The notes below the pieces were generated by a model, which saw only the letters and a program-made list of their open reading frames with translations, did no database searches and was not told where the DNA came from. 64,000 nt of DNA from contig CM043942.1 of assembly GCA_014529385.2 (NCBI GenBank), positions 109,387,141 to 109,451,140 of the forward strand. Reading direction: 5' to 3'. This DNA comes from Adiantum capillus-veneris (Eukaryota; Streptophyta; Polypodiopsida; Polypodiales; Pteridaceae). Shown here piece after piece: positions 34,201 through 43,228 of the stretch (positions are counted from its first letter, which is position 1; the number at the start of each line of letters is the position of its first letter). The translations under genes were made by a program, and so were the position numbers.

Positions 34201-34267
34201 TTGAGTGGGCGGCCATGCCGTTGGCCTTTGGGCGGGCGGCTTTTGCTTTAGCTTGGGTGGGTGGCCC
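29063..34267. other. Interior of the 155-bp-LTR element, non-coding as far as I can read
   Basis: About 5.2 kb without a frame longer than about 190 codons and without retroelement motifs on either strand. It contains (CT)n at about 31,173-31,237, short (GA)n at 33,444-33,505, a CT/CTTG-rich stretch at about 33,330-33,870, and a palindrome at 33,886-33,920. The stretch 29,900-30,400 is rich in GCAAGGC-type words. Frames at 33,427-34,005 and 33,889-34,290 are low-complexity and not supported as genes. Confidence 0.5.
33886..33920. repeat. Near-perfect palindrome
   Basis: AGCAACGACGGC is followed directly by its own reverse complement GCCGTCGTTGCT (33,892-33,915). The symmetry extends to CCCCT/AGGGG with a single bulged A at 33,891. 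GC-rich within CT-rich surroundings. Confidence 0.95.
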
Positions 34268-34474
34268 TTAAAGGGCACCCCATTTAGCATACATATCGAC
34301 TAAGGCATTGCCAAGCATAGCCCAACATCCTCGTCCAACAATCTCATCATGGAATCTCTCAAATCCCACAACGAATGCATTCAAAGAGACCGAATTCCAA
34401 ACATGAAGCTTTGCTAAATTTTCGGCACCACATTCGACATGCATAGCGGCCAAGGCTTTGCCAGTTTTCTTCAT
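34268..34474 (-). pseudogene. Possible PPR-protein fragment inside the LTR element
   Basis: A minus-strand frame contains LGNALVDMYAKWGAL, very close to the GNALVDMYAKCG-type motif of plant pentatricopeptide-repeat proteins. A weaker repeat about 50 residues earlier reads KALAAMHVECGA. Only one or two repeats are legible. If real, it is a host gene scrap captured antisense within the retrotransposon. The match is one motif long and could be chance. Confidence 0.35.
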
Positions 34475-34486
34475 CGGAGGCCATAG

Positions 34487-36160
34487 TCACATTTGGCATA
34501 AATATCTATTTTGGCATTGCGTCCTTGACATCATTTTCCACATCCACTGATTAGCAATATCACCGTGAATTCTACTGCCCACTCTAGTGTGTTGAATGGC
34601 ACCGTGGCTTCCAAGATGCAAGTGTATGTGTCCGTCAAAGCTAGGCATATAATAAAAATGCTCCGGCATATCAAAACCCGAATAAAGCTCAAAAATTCCT
34701 GGATAGCATTCCGATCGAGCGAATTGAACTAGTACAGAGCCGGCCCCCGGTGAATCTTTAACGGCTAATATCTTGACGACCGGGACTCCGATCACTGATC
34801 TGAAAAGATCGACGCGCTCCCCAAAGTGAGCACTTCAGGTCCGTGCATTCATTTCATTTTTGTCACCTCAGCTGCAGTTGCCCAATCCGGTACAGATCTG
34901 CAATCGACTTAAACTTTAAACTGCCATAACTTCTTCACCGTGGCTCCAATCGACAAGCCGTAAAGATAGGCCGGTAGAGCACATCAAGCACTATAGTTTT
35001 AGATCATAATATCCCATATATGTTCACTTCAAGCATAATCATTTTTGGCATCATTAAGGCATCTGTTGGCCCTTTTAAGCCGCATCTGGCATACATTAAT
35101 CATTAAACTGGACCTGTTAACAAGCCCTGATCACTGACCATTAAATGTGTAGGCTTCAAAGAAGCTTAGCTTGCATTTCTCTGCTCTTTTTCTCATCATG
35201 GCAGCGGAGCTACACGACAATGGATCACCAAGGATATACAAGTTCGGATCTATTTTTTGCTAAATGCATGCACTCTAGGTGTTATGGGCCCTAGTGTTTA
35301 GCAAAGGCTGATTTGGAACGGCATGCGTATTCCTCAAGTTGTTGCTGATGAAGTATTTTGCACTCTATGTGCGGTATCTCTATGAGATTACTTTTGGGTC
35401 TACTCATCACCAATAGAGGTCATGGCTCGGTTTGGGTGTTTGCGGATATTTTTTTTAAAAGTTAACCACGATGGTTATTTCGGACATTGATGATTCCTCA
35501 ACAATGTTACACAATATTGTGATTCCCATTTACCAGTCATCTGGGAAGACTGACTGTAAACCGAGGAAAACACACCTCAATATTGTCAGTTATCCAAGGG
35601 GATAGGCAGATTACAAAGTGTAATCTTGTGCTGAAGGATATGAAAAATGTGTACGTTAGCACCAAACGATCCAATTAGTAAGCTTTTATTGCTCTACTTG
35701 GCGTTTGCTTACCATAAGTTAAAGCATGTTTGCGACTAGGCGTGGTCTCTTCATGTATAAATCAAGTTCTCAACCTTGAACACCAGTGATGGTGGGGTTG
35801 TTTACTACTGAAATTGGAAAACAAGTCCAGGACTTAAACTTGGCTGATGAGTGTTAGCAAGTTACTTTCATGGAAAGTGAAAAGAGGTACTCTTTAGGGT
35901 ACACCTTTGTGTGATAACTCGTTTTGCATACTCATGTGTGTTCTAAATGGAGTCTACACACTATGATTGGAAAGGAATCGGTAACACAAGGTAGTTGCAA
36001 ATGGAAAACAATGTGAAAAATCAAGATGTTACTCTTGGTTTTGTTGAACTTCCTACTGAACCGTGTTCCAGTCAACCAAAAAGTTGGATCCATGAAGGAT
36101 GCCACTATAGAAAACGTTAGTGTAGCATCACTCTTGTTTTCGAGGACGAAAACGCTTCTC
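34487..36160. other. 3' interior of the 155-bp-LTR element
   Basis: No conserved frame until the last roughly 50 bp, where SLLLVFEDENASPRG-like text precedes the polypurine tract. The minus-strand frame at 34,487-34,795 has no domain I recognise. Confidence 0.45.
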
Positions 36161-36174
36161 CAAGGGGGGAGTAA
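36161..36174 (+). other. Polypurine tract
   Basis: CAAGGGGGGAGTAA lies immediately before the TG of the 3' LTR and is the expected plus-strand primer site. The upstream 12 bp (CGAAAACGCTTCTC) resemble those before the LTR at 2817. Confidence 0.8.
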
Positions 36175-36329
36175 TGTCATGCCAAGGGTAGAACTATAGA
36201 AGGGCATGGCCCTAGCCAAGGGCCGATAGATACACATGCGGTATAGGGGCTATACATAAGAGGGCCAAGGGCCTATATATAGGTATAGTTGGGTGGTTAT
36301 TGGCGTGTCTATCTCCCTATGCCCTTTCA
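36175..36329 (+). repeat. 3' LTR of the 7.7-kb element
   Basis: 155 bp, same length and ends as the 5' LTR and followed by CTTGA. Differences from the 5' copy are mostly C/T or G/A, as expected of methylated LTRs ageing by deamination. Confidence 0.92.
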
Positions 36330-36613
36330 CTTGACCTCTTCACAGAGATGGCGGAGAGCAATGTTGAATGATGGGAGAATGAAGGAAAGAAGGAGGGGAG
36401 AGGGGTGCACCAATCGCCATTGATGCAAGAGTAGTCCTTGGAAATAATTAAACTTAGCTAAAGCAAACGTGAGAGGAAACTTTAGATAAATGAATTTTTT
36501 TTAAGAGCTTATGTAATAGCAAGTTCTTGTAAGAAAAATGTTGAGAGTATAAGTTGAGAACAAAGTAATTACAATGTCATCTATATAATGTTGAAATATA
36601 AGTCAACTATAAT

Positions 36614-36925
36614 GGTCCTCAAAGAGTTGGTTTAATGGTAAAGGCTTTGGCCTCTCACCCATAGGTTGTGGGTTCAAATCCCCCCATGGGTCCCCCCTAG
36701 AAAGGACACCTTGTGCTCACTAGGTGTTCACATTGCTAGGGCTCTTGCACTTGACCACTCAATTGCATCCTCCTCGTGGGGTGGAGGAGAAGGTTCCTAG
36801 CTGGTTGCTACAGGTTCTCCCTATCATTCCTAGCATGTGGTGTATCAATTAGGTGGCCATTGTGATTCCTATACGTGGCTCTTGCACAATGGTATGTGGC
36901 CGTTGTCCGACCATGTTTCATGGCT
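36614..36925 (+). mobile_element. tRNA-derived SINE-like sequence
   Basis: An A-box-like TGGTTTAATGGTAAAGGC (about 36,628-36,645) and a B box GGTTCAAATCC (36,671-36,681) are spaced as in a pol III tRNA promoter. The fold is not a complete tRNA. About 240 bp of non-tRNA body follow, up to the CACTA element. The 3' end and target duplication are not defined, so the right limit is approximate. Confidence 0.5.
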
Positions 36926-37357
36926 AATATTTGCACTACAAGAGGTCACTTACATTCCGGCGCCAAATTACCGGCGTCAATGGCAACCGTCGGTATGTGT
37001 GTAGGTAAGTATGAAGGGAGATGAACATTTTTTTAAAAATCATTTTTAAAATTTCAGCGCATGTACCGATGTATATTTCGATTCCTATATAGATGTGTTT
37101 TCCGACGCTTGTTCCGATGTATCTTTCGACGCCTGCATCGGCACCTGTACCGACATACCCTACAAAAAAAACAAACCCACGGGTCTTTCCCTCTGCATTT
37201 CTCTAATTTTTATGCCTCTTCTCTTGCTCTCCTCCTCCTCACCTACTGCAGATCTGGTGCCCAACAACTTGCCGGAGGTGAGAAGATTGCTTGTGGACTA
37301 CTCCCTAGCATCAAGGTGAGATTCTTTTCAAGTTTGCTTGTAGGTTTAGGGTTTAAC

Positions 37358-37358
37358 A

Positions 37359-37404
<46 letters not shown>

Positions 37405-37405
37405 A
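37358..37405. repeat. (GT)n microsatellite inside the CACTA element
   Basis: About 44 bp of TG repeat in the 5' leader of the CACTA element. Confidence 0.95.
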
Positions 37406-37539
37406 TTTTTGCAGGTTTGAAGACGTTTACAAGACCCTTTCTTGCTCAAATAGGCCGCATGTGAGTGCTTGAAAGTTTATGCATATTTAATTAATTTAAA
37501 TTTATATTGTATATTGACAAAATAAATTTTCATTCATTA

Positions 37540-37762
37540 AGCTTTCAATGCTTTAAATTTTTATGAAATTTTGTTTAGAAATTATGCTTTGGAAAAAAAT
37601 TGTTTTGAAATTATGGTTTGGGGTAATTTTGATCTCAAATTATGCTATGGGGAAATTTTGTTTTGAAATTATGCTTTGAAGAAAATTTGTTTCGAAATTA
37701 TGCTATGGAAAAAAAAATTGAAATTATGTTTTGAAGATTTTTTTTTTTGAAATTACGCTACC
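37540..37762. repeat. Degenerate AT-rich minisatellite, about 30-35-bp period
   Basis: Six to seven imperfect copies of a unit like GAAATTATGCTTTGGGGAAA plus TTTTGTTTT. Copies vary in length by a few bases and in ATGCTTTG versus ATGCTATG. Confidence 0.8.
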
Positions 37763-37789
37763 ATCTCATCATCATCATGCGATTGATGA

Positions 37790-38735
37790 GGTTTAGGTTA
37801 TACGTTTCGGTTCGGTTTAGTTTCGGTTATAGGTTAGGTTAGGGTATAGGTTATATGTTAAGTTATAGGTTATAGGTTAAGCTATACGTTAGGCTAGGTT
37901 AAGTGATTAGGTTTAGGTTATACATAGGGTAGGTTATATGTTAGGTTAGCTTATAGGTTAGATTAGGTTATAGGCTAGGTTAGGTTAGGTTATAGGTTAA
38001 TTAGGTTAGGTTAGATTAGCTTATAGGTTAGGTTCTAGGTTAGGTTTAGGTTATACGTTATAGGCTAGGTTAGGTTATAGGTCAGATTTAGGCAACATCT
38101 TAGGTTATAGGTTGTACGTAAAAGGTTAGGTTAGGTTATAGGTTAAGTTACCAATGTTTAGGTTATAGGTTTGGTTCGGAAAAAAAATCTGATGCTCCCA
38201 ATTGAAACATTGGCAGCCCATAACCATGATGTCAGTAGTTTACAAAAGACTTCGAAGATGACTCGCATACTTTGAAAAACGTAATTGGACTTCGATTAGG
38301 TTAGGTTTAGGTTATAGGTTATAGGTTATAGGTTATAGGTTATAGGTTATAGGTTATAGGTTAGGTTATGTTTAGGTTATAGGTTAGGTTAGATTAGAGC
38401 TAGCGGCAAATTAATAGTAGAAAAAATGCAAACGGACTATGTAGTGGTTAGGTTATAGGTTAGGTTTAGGTTATAGGTTAGGTTAGGGTAGGTTTAAGTT
38501 ATAAGTTAGGTTAGATATAGGTTAGGTTAGAGCTAGCGACAAATAATAGAAAACACATATGGATTTCAAAAATGACTCGTGTACTTCAGACTTTGGTTAG
38601 GTTATGTTATAGGTGAGGTTATAGGTTATGTTTAATTTGGTTATAGGTTAGGTTAATTAGGTTATAGATTATAGGTTAGGTTAGGTTAGATTATAGGTTA
38701 TACGTTATAGGGTAGGTTTAGGTTATAGGTTTCAA
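37790..38735. repeat. Telomere-like GGTTA/GGTTATA repeat block, about 0.9 kb
   Basis: Dominated by interspersed GGTTA, GGTTATA and GGTTTA words, giving runs such as TTAGGTTAGGTTATAGG; at about 38,310-38,360 GGTTATA repeats nearly perfectly. It is broken by spacers with AGAGCTAGCGGCAAAT-like text (about 38,395 and 38,527). It resembles degenerate (TTAGG)n/(TTTAGG)n on the plus strand, yet lies inside a DNA transposon. Confidence 0.85.
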
Positions 38736-38745
38736 AAGCGCATTG

Positions 38746-39128
38746 CACTTCAAAAACGTCCACAAACTTCAAAAAAACTAATATATAGTCATTGACCCTG
38801 TGGTCCTAATCTTCGTGCACTTCTAGACCGAGGTGTGCGGGGATCGGACATGGCTAGAGAATGTGAGGTTGTTAGAGCTAGCGGCAAATAGTTGAAAAAA
38901 CGTAAACGGACTTCGGAAATGTCTTGTGTACTTCAAAACACAAACAAAAATTGATAAACGAAGTAAAATAACACAATCGGACTTCAAAGCGCACACAGAC
39001 TTAAAAAACCTTAATATATAGTCATTGACCAATAAAGACAAGATTATTACCCTGTGGTCCTAATCTTCGTGCTCCTCTAGACCGAGGTGTGCGGGGATCG
39101 GGCCTGGCTGGAGAATGTGAGGTTGTCA
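38746..39128. repeat. Direct duplication upstream of the transposase gene
   Basis: The segment CCCTGTGGTCCTAATCTTCG...CCGAGGTGTGCGGGGATCGG...GAATGTGAGGTTGT occurs at about 38,798-38,875 and again at 39,050-39,127. Both copies are preceded by AATATATAGTCATTGACC. Confidence 0.9.
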
Positions 39129-40607
39129 TGTATATTCATGTAGTTAGTAGTGTGTAGTTATAACAACTAGAGTGTTTTGATAATTTGTTGCATCATTGGT
39201 AGATAAAGTACGGATGATAGGATGGCATGTCCTTGTGCGCATTGCAAGCATCATATCTTTTGAAAACAAAAAATCTGCGACCAACACATACGCAATCATG
39301 GTCTCTTTCCGATAGAGCAACTACAAGACTTCATTATCGATCTCATGGTCCAAAGACAATAGATCAAACTCCGCAAGTAGATATTGCTCCAACTTCATAG
39401 AGAAGACAATTTTCAAATGAACAGCCATCGATTGAGTCCTTCCAACCAATACCTAATGTGGCATTTCAAGAACTAGAGATGGAGAAGATGTTAGACGCAT
39501 TCTTTGACATGGATCCCATCATTGAAAACATAGAAGACGACATCATTCAAGGCAATACTGCCAACCAACCTTAGCCATCCTGTCCGAATCAATGACATGA
39601 TAGCAACAATAAACAGGGTGAGATGATGCAAACTCTTGCATGCATGCCACTTTACAATGGTGCAAAAATCTCAGTTCTCCGTGCAGCTTTGGCAATGCTT
39701 AATTTGTAGTTTGTCTAGGAGTGGTCTGACACCTCCATCATAGAGCTTTTTAGGTAAATACATTGTATCCTAAGCATGATCAAGTATAAGCTACAGTTCA
39801 ATAATTTGATCAAGGGGCTGACGCATTCATGTAACGACAAGTTGCTCAATGAGAAAATCTTGCCAGAAGGGAATCACATGCCCCTTACCCATCCAACCGC
39901 TAAAAAGCTTCTTACTAATCTGGGCTTGGATTATCAAAAAATACATGCATGTCCTAATGATTGTATACTTTTTCATAATGTGTATCCTTATTTGGAACAG
40001 TGTCCCAATTGTGGATCAAACAGGTGTAGAGAGGACACACAAGGAAAATGTATCCCTACAAAGGTCCTTCGACACTTTCCTATCATTCCAAGAATAAAGA
40101 GCATGTTCAGGTGCAAGTTTATTAGCCGCTTTGATGACATGGCACTCAATTACTAGATCGACAGATGATGTGATGCGGGTACCTGCTAACTCTCCTGTAT
40201 GGAAGCACATAGAGGAAAGTTGGCCTACATTTAAGAATGAGCCTCGATGTATCCGATTTGGTCTGACAATGGACGGAGTAAACACATTCGGATTACGGAG
40301 TTTGTCATGGAGCACATAGCCTATTTGTCTGGTTGATTATAATCTTCCACCATGGCTAGCTATCAAGAAGGGCCATTTGTTGTTGTCACTGATCATCCTA
40401 GGAAAGTAAAAAGCAAAGAACATGGATGTCTATCTAGCACCACTTATAGAGGAGCTCCAAATCTTGTGGACAGGAATTGATGTGGTTGATATGTCCTAAC
40501 CAATCGAACGACGGAATGTACATGTGCAAGGCACTCTCATGTGGACCATGCATGATTGGCCAAGCTTCGGTGAGTATTCAGGTAAGTGCCTTTGAAACCC
40601 TCACACA

Positions 40608-40834
40608 TGTTACCATATACATGTGGTAGTGATGTGTGTGAACACACTAGGACCACCATTGCATTTTTTCCCTCTTTAGGAGGTTTTTTCCCCCGTGCAT
40701 TGTATATACGTCCATCACTCTAGGGCTATCTATCTTTCCATTGCACACTAAGTACAACTCTCTCTATTGTGTGACTTGAGCTTCCTTCATCTTCTCCAAG
40801 GTGTGTGGGTTTCTTTGCAACCCTAATTCCAAAA
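40608..40834 (+). repeat. 5' LTR of copia 1
   Basis: 227 bp starting TGTTACCATATACATGTGG. The last bases are CCAAAA where the 3' LTR has CCAACA, so the terminal CA is lost here. Confidence 0.93.
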
Positions 40835-40836
40835 AT

Positions 40837-40850
40837 TAGTATCAGAGCAG
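40837..40850 (+). other. Primer-binding site of copia 1 (one substitution)
   Basis: TAGTATCAGAGCAG; consensus TGGTATCAGAGC with G to A at the second position. Confidence 0.8.
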
Positions 40851-43228
40851 GTTGCATCCTCCCGGGCTTAGTCGCCAACTGCTCCAGCACACGCCTGCTC
40901 ACTTTCTCCGATTTCAATGAGGTTTGGTGAGTGTTCGTGGGTCGACAAATATTTTGGGGAGACTCGTAGAGCTTAATCTGCTCAAATTTCTAATTCGGGC
41001 TCATTTCGGCCTCCGTTTCCACTACATGCAGGTGTACACAGGCAATTTTGTCATTTAGTGCAGAATTTCTGTCAGTGTCGTTTTTTGCATAACAGGTGCC
41101 TAGCAGTCTTCTATGATTTGTGCTATATATCACGTGTTGTTCTTGCTTTTTTTATCCTCTTTTCGAGCAGTTTTCATATGAGGTGCAGCATTCACCTTGG
41201 CTGACAACAACACAGATGTGTTCAAGATGCTTGCTACTGAGGAAAGGTTGGATGGGGACAATTACCCTATGTGGGCTTACGTGATACAACATGTTCTTGT
41301 GTCAAAGGGCGTCTGGAATATTGTGCAAGGCATTGATGTGCGTCCTGGTTCTGAGGATGTAGGCGATATTGAGGATGTTGTAGGTCTTGCTTCAAGGATT
41401 GCTGTTGTTAGAGTTGTTTTGCCTATGGTAGAACAATCTCATTGGAATGTAAAGGATGCGTAGGCTCATGCATTGATTGTGTTGTCTGTAAAGTGCACTC
41501 ACATTTCTTCAACAAAATTTGCAAAACAGGCTTGGGATATTCTGGATGGTCTTTATGCAAGCCGCAATGAGGCAAAAATTTCTTTGCTGCCTAAAGAGCT
41601 GGAATCAAAGATCGTGCATGAGGAAGATGATATGGATACTTTTCTTGCTGGTGTCAAGGATATCAATGAGCAATTTATTTCTGCAGGTGAAGTCATTTCA
41701 GACAGTTCCCTTGTGCAGACTGTTCTTAATGCCTTACCAGATTCTTACCAGACTTTTGCTAGTACTTGGAGACTTATGACCCAAGGAAATCGTGAAGTTG
41801 TCAAGTTTGATGCATTATGCACATTGTTTTTGCAAGAGTCGCTTTCTAGAAAAAACAGGACTAGGTAGCGTGCAGTTCAACGGGCTTTTATTGCTTCTCA
41901 AAGAAAGGGTGGTAACAGCAATACAACCACTTCTTATGGTTCTGCTGCGCGTGGAAAAAATTATGTTCCTAATGCTTCTGCTGGCAGCAATTCTTCTGGA
42001 AATTTTGGTGATAAGGGCAAACAGAAAATGCGTTGCCATTGTTGTAAAGCTAATGATCACTTCATCAAGTAGTGTCCTAAGTTGAAGGCCAAAGAGGCTA
42101 AGAAGAAAGAGGGTGGTTCCACTGCAAATGCTGGTTCCACTGCAAATGCTGGTTCCACTACAAATGCAGCCATTGTTGAGTCTTCTGTCAAAGGAGACTG
42201 TGATGCTGATGTCATGCAGAATGGGCTTTTAGCGCAGAGTGCACTTACATCCTGTTGTCCATGATGCATGCATTTCAGTTGTTGTAGATTCACATGTGTG
42301 GTATTTCGATAGTGGTGCTACAAACCACATTACCTCACATCGTGAATTGTTCACCTCTCTCGAATCTGTTCCTCATGGGAATTCAGTCACTTGTGCCAAC
42401 AATGCCTCTTATCCGGTTCAGGGGGTTGGAATGATTGTGCTTACTGCTGCAAAATGGCAGTTCTTTCACACTTGTTGATGCACTTTATGTACCTGGGATC
42501 AAGAAGAATCTTTTGTCTGTATCTGCACTTGCTAGACTTGGACTTGTAGTCAAATTTGTGGATAACAAATGCACAATTCATGATCTCAGTTTTGGTGATG
42601 AAATTTTTGCATCTGGCCTTTTGTGGCGTGGGTTGTAGAAGCTCACTTTGTATGACAAGTGTGGACAACATTTTGCAAATGCAGTTGCAGATTCAAGGGC
42701 TGTTTCAGATACAAAACTGTGACATGCACGTTTTGGACATCTGAATTTTGCCAGTTTTCTACGTTTGCAGAAATCTAATATGGTTGCTTCTTTGCCGCCT
42801 CTTGAAGCACCTGTCAAACATGTTTGTGAAGGCTGTATTTTGGGTAAGATGCAGCGTTCAAAGTTTCCAAAGGATGGTTCAGTTAGGGCCAAATGCAGGT
42901 TGCAGCTTGTGCATAGTGATGTTTGTGGGCCCATGGAAACTCCGTCCTTGAGCAATTACCTTTACTTCGTGACTTTCATTGATGATTACTCCATGCATCC
43001 ATGAGTATTTCCACTTAAAGCAAAGTCCGAAGTCTTTATGTGCTTTAAACAATTTTTGGCTATGGCTGAAAATGTCTCAAAATGTACTATGGGCACCCTC
43101 CGTTCCGATCGAGGGGGTGAGTATATGTCTCATGAATTTAATGCATTTTTGGCTAGTTTTGGAATAAAACACCAATGCACAGTGCCTTACACGCCTCAGC
43201 AAAATGGTGTAGCTGAGAGGAAAAACAA

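Larger units (their letters stand above)
28641..36329 (+). mobile_element. Complete LTR retrotransposon with 155-bp LTRs and no recognisable gag-pol
   Basis: Two matching 155-bp LTRs (28,641-28,795 and 36,175-36,329) are in direct orientation, both TG...CA. They are flanked by the 5-bp target duplication CTTGA (28,636-28,640 and 36,330-36,334). A tRNA-Met type primer-binding site sits 1 bp inside the left LTR, and a polypurine tract CAAGGGGGGAG ends just before the right LTR. I count about 11 differences between the LTRs, nearly all transitions. The 7.4-kb interior shows no gag, protease, RT or integrase, apart from a short 3' remnant (LVFEDENASPRG) like the end of the gypsy relic at 2.7 kb. 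It would have moved only with proteins supplied in trans, or its coding part has been replaced. Confidence 0.92.

Noticed and set aside
33427-34290. Frames of 133-192 codons in the LTR-element interior
   Set aside because: Composition follows CT/GA-rich and CTTG-rich sequence; no motif, no consistent frame with neighbours.
36628-36690. A functional tRNA gene
   Set aside because: A and B boxes are present but the arms do not pair into a complete cloverleaf by eye and no acceptor stem is seen; SINE-like is the better reading.
37790-38735. A true chromosome end or interstitial telomere from fusion
   Set aside because: Units are degenerate, interrupted by unique spacers, not the plant TTTAGGG repeat, and the block lies within defined transposon ends.
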